Part shown: one piece after another, positions 1-11,802 of the stretch
How the letters are laid out: each line of letters starts with the position of its first letter
Numbering within the stretch: position 1 is the first letter of the stretch
NCBI GenBank assembly: GCA_964247055.1
Contig: OZ176052.1
Location: 5,270,001 to 5,334,000, forward strand
Length of the DNA: 64,000 nucleotides
Reading direction: 5' to 3'
DNA from: Paragordius varius
Taxonomy: Eukaryota; Nematomorpha
Program-made: the position numbers and the translations under genes
The notes under the pieces: model-generated
Told to the model about the DNA's origin: nothing
Databases searched by the model: none
The model's input: only the letters and a program-made list of their open reading frames with translations

Positions 1-23
1 AAATTGATGAAATATTAATAATA

Positions 24-200
24 TACCATTTACAATTCAACCCTCGAACAATTTAAATTTACCCTCAAATAAATTAAATGTTTTTTAAGATAAAAAATAC
101 CTAAATTTTATATATTCAAAAAAAAATTTTGTTTTAAATTAAACCAATATTAAAAAAATAATAAACTATGCCATTTCATATTAATGAGTTATAATCATTA
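24..200 (+). mobile_element. Truncated MITE, family A (TA target)
   Basis: The left end begins TACCATTTACAATTCAA after a TA, followed by degenerate 21-bp units and an AT-rich interior that matches the full copy at 11328-11717. The copy breaks off near 200, so the right end is missing. The right boundary is approximate. Confidence 0.65.
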
Positions 201-624
201 GTTTCTCATATTGCTTGTTTAACGCTTTTAAAAAAATAGGGCTCACATCAAAATTATTTTTGTAAGATTACGTGTACATATGATATAAATACAACATGTC
301 CTGTAAACCCAATTATTTTACGATTTCCGATTTTATCAAAAGTACTAATGTTTAGGATACAGCCTGAAAGTTGCGACTTTCAAAAATAGAGATAAGTTTT
401 TTCACGAATATATAACGGTAAACAATTAAAAACTTTGATTATATTCAAATGTTTAATTATAGATTTTATCAATTTTTTTATTTAAAGCTTGTGTGCGATT
501 AAAGAGTTGCGCATTTTTTTAATAAAGAGAGTCGATTGTATCTTCGCGTATGATACAGAATTAAAATATTATAGATAATTTATTTTTTCGTATAATAATC
601 AAATATGTAACATTATTGTTATAA
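201..624. other. 3' flank of RPC1, no gene seen
   Basis: AT-rich DNA without a coding stretch. An AATAAA poly(A) signal for the minus-strand RPC1 lies at 584-579, about 40 nt past its stop codon. Confidence 0.6.
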
Positions 625-3600
625 CTAGGTGTGCAAAGATGGCACATCAAAAATTAATTCACGTGGTGTCAAACATTTATTATATTCCACCATATTGGTG
701 GTAAAAATTGAGGTGCTAGCCTTTTCGCCCGAATCCGTTTTTTGTAACGTTTTAAATAATCCTGTGCCAATGTTAATTGGCATCCCCATAATTATGCATT
801 CACTAACACCATCAACATTATCCGTTTGTCCATGGTATGCAGCATCAAATAAATGGTCAGCAGTTTTTTCGAATGAAGCCAACATGAGAACGCTTTCCTT
901 CATCTTAGCCAATCCATCACGAGTAATACCCAAGACTTGGCCTTTGTACGTCATAAGATCGGCCAGTAACATAACGTGTCTAATGTCTAAATTCATACCA
1001 TGATTCGACATTGTATATACAATTTCATTGATGATTGTGGAACGTGCTGCTTCTATTCCCAAAGTTTTTTCAACCTCATAAATACTGTTGGATGTTGTCT
1101 TATTGGGATTAATGCCGCGCGTTGCTAAAACATCTCGAAAGTTATGACCTTCTAGTATGAGTTTATAGGAAGTTTTACCATGATTTTCATCAACATTTAT
1201 AACGGCTCTGAGGGTAGAAGGGATGCCAACAACAAGAGTTTTGGGAACTTCGTCTATTAAAAATTGAAAAGTAGAATGCATGGATAATTTGCTTTTAGCG
1301 CTGGGAATTATTTGTAATGCGAAATCGTTGATCACTTTAACATTATCTAGTTTATTTTTAATTTTAACATTGTTGAAGATTGACCTTTGAATAGTATATA
1401 CGTTCACCTCAAGCTTTAAGAGTTTTATCCGATCAAGGTTAATTTTAATGAGTATGAAACAAGACACAGGAGTGTAAACCTCCTCTATAAAATCCGTTAT
1501 TTGTCCCAAAGTTGTAGTTTCAATTCGACCTTTAACTAAACGAGCAAAATCCTGGTCTTGAACTTTATCATCTTGTAAGTGGACATTGATGATTGGTGTT
1601 GCAATATTTTTTGTGGCATTAATAATTTCTTTGATACGGGGAACACCTAAAGTAATATTCATTGAGGCAACACCAGCAAAATGAAACGTTTTTAGGGTCA
1701 TTTGAGTCCCAGGCTCACCGATACTTTGAGCAGCTAAGGCACCAACTGCAGTTCCGGGTTCGACCATAGCATGTTTATATTTATTCAAGGTTATATCAAT
1801 AAATAAATTAACGTGTTTAAGAGTCAGTTGATTTCTACGGATGCGTTTTCTAAATGGTTCGGAAACGTCTGTCTTGATTTCATTTTGATTTACATATATG
1901 AGTAGAAAATCTTTAAGTTTAGAAACAAAATTGACAGAACTCGGATATTTTATTACAAATTGATTTATTAACTCGCTATTTAATATTGTTTGCAAGTCTG
2001 ACGTGTTTAATATTGATCCCTCAACAGTTTTCTCTTCAGTTAATATTTGATTCAATATACGTTTAAAATCAAATATTTGATCTGATGCCTTATCCTCTAT
2101 AAAAAGGGGGTCCATGCGATCTCCTCCAAATTCAAATTGAATAATATCACCTGCACTATTACGTACAGTATTGTCATAGTGAACACACAAGTCTTCCATA
2201 CTTTTCACTAATCTACGTTGCATATAACCCGTTTCCGCAGTTTTTACAGCGGTATCAACTAGTCCTTCCCGGCCACCCATTGTGTGGAAAAAAAATTCAG
2301 TTGGAGTTAGTCCGGAATAAAAACTGTTTTGGACGAATCCCTTGGCTTCAGGCACACGTGAAAAACGTTCAAAATGAGGAAGCGATCTATTTTCAAATCC
2401 ATTCGGTACACGTTGGCCACTTATGGCTTGTTGGCCTACGCATGCGATCATTTGCGAAATGTTGATAAAAGAGCCCTTGGAACCACACAAAGCCATAATA
2501 AGAGGGGTGTTTGATGATGGTAACTCTTTCAAGCATGCCCTACCAGCATGTTCGCGTATAACAGAAAGTTCCTTTAATATCATGGCTTCTAGAGTTTGAT
2601 CTGGATTACATCCAGGTTGACAGACTAAAACACCCTTTTTAAGGCGATCAATAAAGTCATTACACTTTTCATAACCAATTTGTAAGAGTTTACGTTTGGC
2701 TGCAATCAATTCCGAGCCTGGGGTCACATCTCCCAGACCTATGGAGAAGCCAGCTATGTTTTTTAGATAATTGGTACTAATTTTACAAACTCGTGCCATG
2801 ATATTTATAGCTTCGCCAGAGCCATACCATTTTATCACGTTGTAGAAAATGCATTCATGTTTTGAACCGGATCCTAAATGGGTTTTATCCAAAGTGCCAC
2901 ACATTAATTCACTGTTACGGATTACAATAAATGAATCGTTAATGCATAAATCCTCATTTTGACTATAATTTTTTCCTTTAACCCGAAGATTAATTTTTAT
3001 TTTACTAGCGTGCATATGAGGCCGAATTAGAGTATTAAATATCTGCTTACCTGACCAGAGAGATTTGGGTTTAAATATGGCAGGAGGTGGTAATTTAATT
3101 TGGATTTTGGTATCAGCACCAACCAAAAATGATGAAATGAGTTGAGTACATTGATATCGTGTTAAAAATACATTTTTACGTGTTAATAAATAACTCCCTG
3201 TCAAGAAATCTTGGGTAGCCGCGATCACGAGTTCTCCATTTCTCGGAGTGATGAGATTATGTTGAACGCTCATTAAAATGGCAGCTTCAGCTTTAGCTTC
3301 TAAAGTTTGAGGCAAGTGCAAATTCATTTCATCTCCATCAAAATCGGCATTGTAGGGTCCACAACAACATTCATTAAACCGAAAGGTATGGACTGTAGGA
3401 TTAATCTTAGCAAAGTGAGCCATAATACTTAATTTATGCAAGGACGGTTGACGATTAAACAGCACCACATCATTATTAAGTAAATGTCGTTCCACTATGT
3501 CCCCATATTTGAGTTCTGAGGCTACGCGTTTGCGATCACTATATTTTAAGAATTTTTTTAATCGAGTGGTAGAATCTTCAACAAAATTTGCACCTGGCCA

Positions 3601-4830
3601 TGTTTCTGATCCATTTATAACCAAGCATTTCATTAAATCAATATTGCTCTGACAAACCCTTTCAGGAAACGTTAAAATTTTGGCAACGTGTTCAGGAACA
3701 GCAACTTGATTAATGGCTAAATTTGGGTCGGGGGATATCACAGTTCTGGCGGAAAAATCAACTCTTTTTCCGGAAAGATTGCCTCGAAAGCGACCTTGTT
3801 TACCTTTAAGACGTTGTATAATACCTCGTGCTGGTTTTTTAGGTTGAAGACTCAAAGGTATACCAGACGTTTCGCTATTGATATAAAGCGCACATTGTAG
3901 TTGTAAATAATCCCAATCTTCCATAATCATGTGCATTTTGGCATTCGTTATTTTATGCTTTCTAATAACTTCGTTCAAAAAAATTATTTCTGTCAATTTT
4001 ATAGTTACATCATCTTCATTCGTACCGGTTTTCATGTCTGATCCAACACTAGGACGAATACAACAAGGTGGTACAGGTATTTTAGTGAGCAGCAAGTTTT
4101 GTGGTAAGGTTGCTTTATGATTCATGACCAGAAATAAAAGTTCGTTCATTGGAATATTTTTGAATAATTCCAATACAATGATTGGATTCATTATTTGAAT
4201 TGGTTTAAAGAATTGTGTTAATTCTTTATTTGATAGAAAAGCATTATGTCTTAATATTTTTTCAATCTGTATTTTTGAATTCTTCGCACTATATTTAAAT
4301 GGTTCATGGACAAGTTTTAATAATCCACATCGTTTAACCTGGCCATTTGGAGCGCCACAATTATTGCAAATCGTAACTTTTTTACAAAGTTCATTTATTT
4401 TTTTCCGCATCGCCTTTTTTTGTAAGTAACCAATGCTTGGATTTTTTAAAATTTTGGAATAATATAATCTTTTTTCATCGGGTAATAATATACGGGAACA
4501 TGTTTTGCATATATTTTGCAAAATCGTAGTAATTAAACGAAAATAACCAATATGAAAAACAGGTAATTCAAGATCAATAAAACCAATATGACCGACACAA
4601 TCAATAAGTCCCTTTCCGCAAGAACTACATTTTACTTCTTTCAAACTAATTCCCATGCGAGTATCAAGGACCCCATCTTTAAAAGGTTTTCGGGAAGACG
4701 GTTCATATAATATTTTTGTAAAAACTTCAGTTTGTGCTTCACATATTATATTTTGGGATGATTCCGCACCGAATGTTATATTTTTGATTTTTAAAGCCGC
4801 AGAACAATCACGGTACTGATCTTTAACCAT
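625..4830 (-). CDS. POLR3A: DNA-directed RNA polymerase III largest subunit (RPC1)
   Basis: Catalytic subunit of nuclear RNA polymerase III, which transcribes tRNA, 5S rRNA and U6 genes. The single open frame runs 1401 codons from the ATG at 4830; human RPC1 is about 1390. I chose this ATG because MVKDQYRD aligns with the family N-terminus (MVKEQF in human); the frame stays open 13 codons further, but that extension has no family match. Numbered from this start: clamp zinc site Cys68, Cys71, Cys78, His81, then CKTC and CNNCG pairs; the active-site loop [10 protein letters not shown] with Asp496, Asp498, Asp500; the bridge helix with [17 protein letters not shown] near 850-880; the trigger loop [16 protein letters not shown] near 1040; and the conserved C-terminal [14 protein letters not shown]. 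No frameshift or internal stop was seen. It has no introns, unlike the other genes here. Pol III rather than Pol I or II is clear from the residue-level match along the whole length. Confidence 0.98.
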   Translation of the reverse strand: MVKDQYRDCSAALKIKNITFGAESSQNIICEAQTEVFTKILYEPSSRKPFKDGVLDTRMGISLKEVKCSSCGKGLIDCVGHIGFIDLELPVFHIGYFRLITTILQNICKTCSRILLPDEKRLYYSKILKNPSIGYLQKKAMRKKINELCKKVTICNNCGAPNGQVKRCGLLKLVHEPFKYSAKNSKIQIEKILRHNAFLSNKELTQFFKPIQIMNPIIVLELFKNIPMNELLFLVMNHKATLPQNLLLTKIPVPPCCIRPSVGSDMKTGTNEDDVTIKLTEIIFLNEVIRKHKITNAKMHMIMEDWDYLQLQCALYINSETSGIPLSLQPKKPARGIIQRLKGKQGRFRGNLSGKRVDFSARTVISPDPNLAINQVAVPEHVAKILTFPERVCQSNIDLMKCLVINGSETWPGANFVEDSTTRLKKFLKYSDRKRVASELKYGDIVERHLLNNDVVLFNRQPSLHKLSIMAHFAKINPTVHTFRFNECCCGPYNADFDGDEMNLHLPQTLEAKAEAAILMSVQHNLITPRNGELVIAATQDFLTGSYLLTRKNVFLTRYQCTQLISSFLVGADTKIQIKLPPPAIFKPKSLWSGKQIFNTLIRPHMHASKIKINLRVKGKNYSQNEDLCINDSFIVIRNSELMCGTLDKTHLGSGSKHECIFYNVIKWYGSGEAINIMARVCKISTNYLKNIAGFSIGLGDVTPGSELIAAKRKLLQIGYEKCNDFIDRLKKGVLVCQPGCNPDQTLEAMILKELSVIREHAGRACLKELPSSNTPLIMALCGSKGSFINISQMIACVGQQAISGQRVPNGFENRSLPHFERFSRVPEAKGFVQNSFYSGLTPTEFFFHTMGGREGLVDTAVKTAETGYMQRRLVKSMEDLCVHYDNTVRNSAGDIIQFEFGGDRMDPLFIEDKASDQIFDFKRILNQILTEEKTVEGSILNTSDLQTILNSELINQFVIKYPSSVNFVSKLKDFLLIYVNQNEIKTDVSEPFRKRIRRNQLTLKHVNLFIDITLNKYKHAMVEPGTAVGALAAQSIGEPGTQMTLKTFHFAGVASMNITLGVPRIKEIINATKNIATPIINVHLQDDKVQDQDFARLVKGRIETTTLGQITDFIEEVYTPVSCFILIKINLDRIKLLKLEVNVYTIQRSIFNNVKIKNKLDNVKVINDFALQIIPSAKSKLSMHSTFQFLIDEVPKTLVVGIPSTLRAVINVDENHGKTSYKLILEGHNFRDVLATRGINPNKTTSNSIYEVEKTLGIEAARSTIINEIVYTMSNHGMNLDIRHVMLLADLMTYKGQVLGITRDGLAKMKESVLMLASFEKTADHLFDAAYHGQTDNVDGVSECIIMGMPINIGTGLFKTLQKTDSGEKASTSIFTTNMVEYNKCLTPRELIFDVPSLHT

Positions 4831-5084
4831 GTGGAACCAAACATAAATATGTATATATCGCATGTCCAATATTTACCTACGACACACTTAGGTAAAATAG
4901 GTTGCTTTTGAAATTTATATACACTGAGCTTTTTTAATTATTAAATCTTTTTCATAAGTTAAATTTTTTTTAAATAAGACAGGCATAAAAAAATATGATA
5001 GAATTATTTGCATACATTGCTTTTTTGCTTGCCTGAAACTCTAACTCTCATAGCACAGTGTACAATTTGGGGGTCATGAGGAAA

Positions 5085-6125
5085 TACATTGATAAAATAT
5101 TTAATTTTCGAAAAATATATTGGGATTGTCATGGTTCTTTTGGTTTTGGCTCTAAAGAGTATTATAAGAAAGTTAAATACACTTTGATGTATGTGCTCCA
5201 TAACAGAAAATGGCAAAGTTTTACCACGTTTTTGTAACTAAAATATAACATAATAAAAAGTAAAACAATATTTTTATAATTTTAATTTTTAGATGTGGGT
5301 TCCGAAAGTCTAAAATTATTTTGCTCTTCTAAAATGGGCTAGTTCTTTTAAGAAAAACGCAATAATGGCGAAATTGCGCAATGAAAATTTAAATATATGC
5401 TAAATTTTGACATCCATTTTTTTTTAAAAATGCATACTTATAAACAAATTCAATTTTTAGCAGATTTTGCCGAAGCGTGTCTCATACTATTTTGAAGCAG
5501 GATAAAAACGGTCTATAAACGCTTTTAGAAATTATTATATAAAAACTTTATCTATGTATTGGTGAAAGATTCGTTTGCTTTAAAAATTTTGTATTTTTGT
5601 GAAAATACACAATTTATATTTAGCATAAACTTAACGACCAAATATTTTGATCGAAATTTTCAGGAAATGTTCAGCATCATCGAATTAGAGAGAAAAAGTG
5701 TGTTATACAGCGTTCTTAAACCGTTTGCATCAATATTTAAAAAAGTATGATTTATGCTTCAACAAAATTTTATTACAAATTAAATTTTTAAAAAAGTATG
5801 CTTTTTTAATAATTTTTTTTATTATAAAAATTTAGAAAATATAATAAATTTTTATCTCGCAATCACGTAACTTTTGTGTTTTTTAAAAAAGACCCATTTC
5901 AGATGAGCATTTAGCCCTTTGCTTATAGGTATTTTATGATATATTTTATTTGTGTTTTTGGAATAAAGCATTTAGCTTTCATAAAAAAATTTTATTATAA
6001 AAAAATCTGCTCAAATCTTACCAGTTTCTGATATGGTGTCTTACCACAAATGTTTTCTTATATCACTAGTGAGGAATCAATGGTATCATGATAATCCTGA
6101 TACATTTTGCTATAAGAATATATAA
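5085..6125. repeat. Foldback element, family F, decayed copy
   Basis: The left part carries a degenerate form of the family end (GGTTCTTTTGGTTTTGGCTC) and the right part ends CCTGATACATTTTGCTATAAG. Both arms contain shared blocks in inverted orientation (for example ATATGCTAAATTTTGACATCC and its neighbours). Related copies lie at 35375-37645, 48873-52035 and 58978-59888. Boundaries are approximate and there is no coding capacity. Confidence 0.55.
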
Positions 6126-6229
6126 ATTTCAACAGGGAAATTTTTGTGGAAGCTGTGTAAAGGTATAAAATTTTGTATTAGATGTGATTTTAAAATAACT
6201 TGAATTTTAGCGTTAAACTCTTTAATAAC

Positions 6230-8320
6230 TGATTCATTTCAGTCCTCGGATTAAAATTTGGGTTTATGCCAACTACAAGACCTTAAATTAGATATTTTTA
6301 AATATAGGGAACAAACCATTGCTTTTTCACTTATTTAAAAAACCCTTTTTCTGTTATCAATGTAAAATGTTATTTATCACTTCATTACAATTTAATTTCT
6401 TTTAGCTATGACATTTTGCAATAGTCCAGAACTTAATCTTGTAAATTGAGTTCTATTTTAGAGTTGTTTCGGTATTTAATTATCAAACATTGATATCGTG
6501 TATATTAGCTAAAAAAGATAATTTTTACATTGTTAACTTCTAGAGTTTGAAACTGGGACAGCCCAAGACATGACTTGAACAGTTAATTTTACACTCAATA
6601 TATATTAATTGTTTGCTGGTAAAATATAGGCTGAAAACTTTTAGTAAATTATTTACACTTTCTAACCATTATATGCATTAAATCACCTGTTGTATCATGA
6701 TTTAAAAGTTTGAGATGAGGATTTTTTTACAATATTACATTTTTTTAAAAAAAAATTTGAAGCATGCGCCTTAAAAAGGTAAAGAAAGCATATATTTAAT
6801 TTTGCCCTATCTTAAATACTTTTTTTAGATACTAAAATTTTAATTCGGGTATATAAACTGCCAAAGGTAATGAAGTGTTAAAAAAATTAATTTAATTTTA
6901 ACCTTAAATTCATATAAGGATATTTTGCAAAAATGTAAAAAATAAATGGCGCTGAAGTAGTTTTATATAAAACTTTTTTTCAAAATATATTTATTTAAAT
7001 ATTTTATTTTTATAATTCATTAGTATAGAAGCCAAAGGCGTAGTTTGCATTTCTGGGTCCGGTGTCCGTAATGGCATCCCCTTGCCCATTATGCAACCCC
7101 TTGCATTTTAAAAAAATGGTTATATTCAAACCCGGGACGAAATGTAACTCCCCATAAAAAGAAACACGTAAAACATCTCAGCCCCGTTCCATTGAAAACG
7201 ACGGCTTGCTTAGCAAATGTATCAGTAATTTAAAAATAATGATGGAATATAAATACATTTGATAATAAAATATATAAAAGCCGAAATCGCCACATCTTTC
7301 AAACCGCCTACATTCTATTATTATACCATTCGTCAAAAATGATCAGAAAGTATCGTAAACAATCAGTTTTTTTATTAATAATAATTAGAAAATCGAGTAA
7401 TTAGTGATTGCATATAGGGAATAAAAATAAATAAATGTTAAAAAAGATTAAAAGGGTAATCGATAACAACAATCTTTTTATTTAATGGTAAAAAAGTCCC
7501 ACAATATCATTATCAGGTATAATACCACAATCTAATTTGAAAGTTTTAGTTCGCAAATATATTGCTATTAATGCGTCATATAACTAGACACAAAATTTCC
7601 ATTTGTCATAACTAACAGTAATAATAACTAAATATTATCAATATCTATGCACTATATCCAATTTTAAATGGCTTATGAAATATATGGAGGAGAGGCATAC
7701 TCTTACAAAACACTTCCGATGTATTGTATATCAAAATGCAGGGATAGAAAAAACAAAACTAAATATTAAAAAACAAATAAATGGACTTGGATTAATTTTA
7801 TTCAGATATCATTAGAAGCATGAATTTAAATTGAAACAGTTCCTTTCAGTAGTTTTAATATTAATTTATATATGGTATATGGTCATTACCCAAATTTGAA
7901 TCGAGTAAAGCCAAAATATCTAAAAATAGTTTTGAGAAAAAAGTTCCACATCAATTACTCCGACGCCATTTTTATTTTAATACATTTTAGCAAAAATTGT
8001 GCTAGATTCCTACCGTTAAAGTTTTAGCCATTTCTTTATAATAATGTGAGAAATGGTTACAAGCCTCAATTAATGCACATTTTTTTTAGGTTTTTTGATA
8101 TATTAAAAATATCAAGTCATTTTGGATGGGTATTTTTTTATTTTGATACAATGTTATATAGGTCATAACTTTTGAAACAGTTTCACTACCTTCCATATGG
8201 CCTTTGGTTTCCAACTACCCCAATTTGATCGAATGGTAGCAGACATAATTTGCATTCAAGTTTTAATAGCGTTAAGACATTTCATCACAAAAATTTCCGC
8301 GTGATTTATTATTAAAAATT
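6230..8320. repeat. Decayed piggyBac-like (family E) segments with unrelated insert
   Basis: Blocks at 6890-7010 and 7840-8010 match the better copy at 39618-40336 in direct and inverted orientation (for example GATATTTTGCAAAAATG and AAAAGTTCCACATCAATTAC). Between them, about 7025-7770, is unrelated DNA with a GC-richer patch at 7030-7210. No terminal TTAA sites could be assigned. Confidence 0.45.
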
Positions 8321-9190
8321 TTAATTTTTATGTGAGTTTATAGATTTCAAATATGAATTAAAATTTAATCTATGATATTGGGCCAACTATAAAAAATACT
8401 ATTCTATTGCCAGCCAAATGGCTAAAATGACAAGGTTTATACCAACAAAAATTTTATAATCATCGATTTAAAATGCACAACTTTTTGTTTGATTGCTTTG
8501 GATGATAATTATATACGCAGGCCAAAAATTCATATTTTTTTAAAAAAGGAGTAGCAGTAAAGGATTTTTTGAAATATTTAGCTCTACAGTATCAGAATGT
8601 TAATATAGTGATCTGATGATGTGTAAGGAAAATAAATTTGTTTTCGATTAAAAATGTTTTTGGTGATGGTACATACCATAATTTTGGAATAAATAAGCGG
8701 ATAAATTTTTTTATGTGTGTCTGGATTATTTGTGCTTAAAAACTTTACTAAGATAGTGATATATCACAAAATTTCTAATCAATAATGTTTTAGATACCAT
8801 GGTTATTAAATATATATTAAGTTCTAAAATACATGGTTTGTTTGTAATATGCATTGCTTTCGAGGTGAATTATTACACACAAGGCAAGACACTAAAATAA
8901 AAATATTTTATTTTCTTACTTTGACCATCGTTTTATGTGTCAAAATTATTAAAATATATTGTTTAAAGGTAACACGATCTACTCAAATATTAGATTATTT
9001 TAACGCGAAATAGTTTGATATGAAACATTTTTTAAAACTAAAAAAATTTAGTAATCCGTAGCCTGATAATATAACTTTCATACATGTACTTTCCATCAAT
9101 TTTTGCTCAAATATGGAATGAAATAGCCTCTTTATCTTAAATAGAAGTGTTAAGCATAACCAATAAATTAAATAACATATATTTATTTAT
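8321..9190. other. AT-rich intergenic DNA, no gene seen
   Basis: I found no coding exon, RNA gene or clear terminal repeats here. The sequence is probably old repeat debris. Confidence 0.4.
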
Positions 9191-9764
9191 TCACGATTTC
9201 ACACCTTTAACTAGGGCTTGCAAAAATAGCACAAGAAGCTTCACATCATGAATTTGTTTGTAATCTTTGAGAAGGTTGGCTGAGTCATTAATGTATATGG
9301 TATTTACAAAATTATTTTCTTGAGGACAGGCTGAACGGTCAGGGTTTGAAATGATAAACTTGAAAATTAATAGGTTTGAGTTATCTGTGTATAATATCAA
9401 AAAACGCATTTAAAAAATCTTATATAAAACAAGGATTTATTTATTTAAAAAATGTATAATTTCCTTTTCAAATTTATTTTACCTGGTCGTTGAATAGGCG
9501 GTAAACAATCTTTCACTTTGGATATAAGTAAAAATAGTTCTTTAATGTTTCCCCCTTTTACAACCATTTCTGTTGCATAATGTTTTAAACGACAAAACCT
9601 TCGGAACCCGAGTTTGGTTAAATCAACATTATCTGGGTCTTTTTTATGCCTTAAAAGCTGAGACTTTGTTTCATCCAACCACACTGCATTTTCGCGATCC
9701 ATGAATTCTGATACTTTTAGCCATTTGTCGAATTTTACCAATGACTTACAATGACCAAAACACA
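9191..9764 (-). CDS. Unidentified two-exon gene
   Basis: I do not recognise this protein. Exon 1 is 9764-9483 from an ATG (MCFGHCKSLVKFDKWLK) with an in-frame TGA five codons upstream. The 98-nt intron 9482-9385 has GT-AG ends (CCAG|GTAAAA, ACACAG|AT). Exon 2 is 9384-9191, reading DNSNLLIFKFIISNP and ending LQALVKGVKS before the stop. The splice keeps the frame and gives about 158 residues. The composition looks like a real soluble alpha-helical protein: amphipathic stretches, conserved-looking Trp, Phe and Leu, no low complexity, and no signal or membrane segment. AATAAA sits within 10 nt of the stop. It may instead be the 3' end of a longer gene, because the sequence just before the ATG could hide another acceptor. 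Confidence 0.55.
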
Positions 9765-9875
9765 TAAGCTTTTGATATCATAAATTTATCAGGGATTAAA
9801 AACCTTTAATCAAGCATTTAAATATTAGAATTTAACACAAAAAAGGCCATATATATTGTATAAATATACAGTTAT

Positions 9876-10010
9876 GTATACTTTATTTTATCAAATTTAC
9901 TTTTTTTCGTTAAATGGGTATAAATATTTAGCAAAGAATGGAAAAACAAGAGCTCTATCGTATTAACCCATCAAAAAAGCAAAAGTGTGGGGAAAGGCGT
10001 CGGAAATCAT
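9876..10010 (+). repeat. Left arm of inverted duplication (empty-site arm) with short ORF
   Basis: This segment recurs inverted at 11262-11802, where a MITE interrupts it. It includes an ATG at 9938 reading MEKQELYRINPSKKQKCGE and on to a GTAAAA donor-like site near 10013. The peptide is very basic and could be a first coding exon, but I see no matching downstream exon. The inverted copy does not keep the reading frame. Confidence 0.6.
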
Positions 10011-10542
10011 TGGTAAAAAATGAAAATTTTAAAATATTGTTAAAGAGGAATGGTAATATTTTTGTTAATTTTTTAGCAAAATTTAATTACTATTTTTTTC
10101 AAATTTTTTTTTATTTTAAACAAAACTAGTAAACCACGTAAATATTAATTTTTATATATAGGTAAAAAAATATTTATTATAATTATTTGATAATGAATAA
10201 AACAAACAAACATTATAACGGACTAAATATAAGGATGTAATCAATTGTGTATATACATATATAAGGGAAAACATAGGAAATGAATTTGTGCGATCAAAGA
10301 AAAACGAAATGGTCTCTGATTACAATAAATGATGGTTAAATTTCATTCTCTAACCTTAGTATTTTTAAAGCAACATCAATTAAAACTCTTTTTAAAAAAT
10401 CATATTAATTTTAAGGGAAGCCTCTATCGTGAATATCCCTTTTAAAATCGTTCCCATATCAAAACAAAAAAAATATAATTGAGATAAAAATTACGATTTT
10501 TCCAACTTATACAATTATTTTAAGTCAAGGGCTAGTTGTTAG

Positions 10543-11236
10543 TAGGGTTGTGCTGACCAAGTCATGACCCGGTCAATTGACCGGGTCATGATCAGATCAG
10601 TGACTATTTATTTTTTGACCATGGTCATTTAAAAAACAGCTGTTTTTTTGAAAAATTGCTGGTAATTTTTTTGGAAGAGAAATAGTAAGATTTTATCGTT
10701 TTTTAATATATTTTTTAAAAAAATAAAAATTATATGCTAATTTAACAATATAAATTTTTAAACATGAATCGAAGTAACATTAGCATTTAAGCATATCAAA
10801 TTATTTCGAAAAACAAAACAATCAACTTTGCAAAATATGCAATTATTCCATATAAGTGAACCAATAAAATGAAAAAACATTCCATAATTGGATATTACAA
10901 TGATGAAAGAAAGTGTAAAACAAACTAGATAAAATTTTATTTGAAATATCCAGTATTAAGAGCATTTGTAGAGGTTACAAACATGTGGGAAAATTTATTT
11001 CAAAGCAAAATTCTTGATTAAATTTGATTGAAAATATAAAAAAATGTATAATAAAAACTTTTAAGAAAAAACATGACATTAGTAGTGAAACGCAAGTGAC
11101 GTACGAACATTATTTTCACAATCCAATATCGCATAATATTTACTTAAGTAAAAAGTGGTCATGACCGTGGTCATGACCATGGTCTGACCGGGTCTGACCG
11201 GACTTTTTTGAAAAAGCAGTCAAATGCACAACCTTA
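10543..11236. mobile_element. hAT-type MITE, family C, copy 1
   Basis: The termini are TAGGGTTGTGC and its complement GCACAACCTTA. An exact 8-bp target duplication GTTGTTAG lies at 10535-10542 and 11237-11244, which is diagnostic of the hAT superfamily. GGTCATGACC-type palindromic motifs crowd both subterminal regions. At 694 bp it has no coding capacity. A second copy lies at 41766-42444. Confidence 0.9.
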
Positions 11237-11261
11237 GTTGTTAGTGTATTTTATTTTTAAG

Positions 11262-11802
11262 CAAAGATTTCCGACGCCCTTCCCACACACTTCTTTTACT
11301 TTTTTGATGATTATGATATGGTTAATATACCATTTACAGTTCAAATTCACCCTTAAACAATTCAAAACCCTTGAACACTTCAAATTCACCCTTGAACAAA
11401 TCAAATTCACCTTCGAATTCAAATTCACCCTAAAATAAATTATGTGTTTTTTTAAGATTATATATTACCTATATTTTTTATATTTATAAAAAAAAGAAAT
11501 TTTGTATGTAATCAAAATAATACTGAAAAAATAATAAACTTTGCCATAAAAATATATTTAATTTTAATATGGAGTTATATTAGACCGAAGTTTCATAATT
11601 TATTTTTAGGGTGAATTTGAATTGTTCGAGGGTGAATTTGAATTGTTCAAGGGTGAATTTGAATCGTTCTAGGGTGAATTTGAATTGTTTAAGGGTGAAT
11701 TTGAACTGTAAATGGTATACCATAGAGCTCTTGTTTTTCCATTCTTTACCAAATATTTATACCCATTTAGAAAAAAAGCAAATTTATAAAATAAAGTATA
11801 AA
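11262..11802 (-). repeat. Right arm of inverted duplication, interrupted by a MITE
   Basis: The inverted copy of 9876-10010 is split into 11720-11802 and 11262-11327. The intact arm reads GGTTAATACGATAGAG (minus) where this arm has GGTTAATA, then the element, then TACCATAGAG. It therefore records a clean TA-target insertion. Confidence 0.8.
11328..11717. mobile_element. MITE family A, complete copy
   Basis: The ends are TACCATTTACAG and CTGTAAATGGTA, flanked by TA at 11326-11327 and 11718-11719. Next to each end are head-to-tail 21-bp units containing TTGAATTGTTCAA with GGGTGAAT, in inverted orientation on the two sides; about five units lie on the right. The interior is AT-rich and noncoding. 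The TA target suggests mobilisation by a Tc1/mariner-type transposase. Confidence 0.85.

Noticed and set aside
4831-4869. RPC1 start 13 codons upstream ([13 protein letters not shown])
   Set aside because: The family N-terminus begins at the internal MVK. The extra residues have no counterpart and are probably 5' leader.
7021-7210. GC-richer patch as a possible tRNA or small RNA gene
   Set aside because: No A/B box pair or cloverleaf could be made out. It is more likely element-derived.
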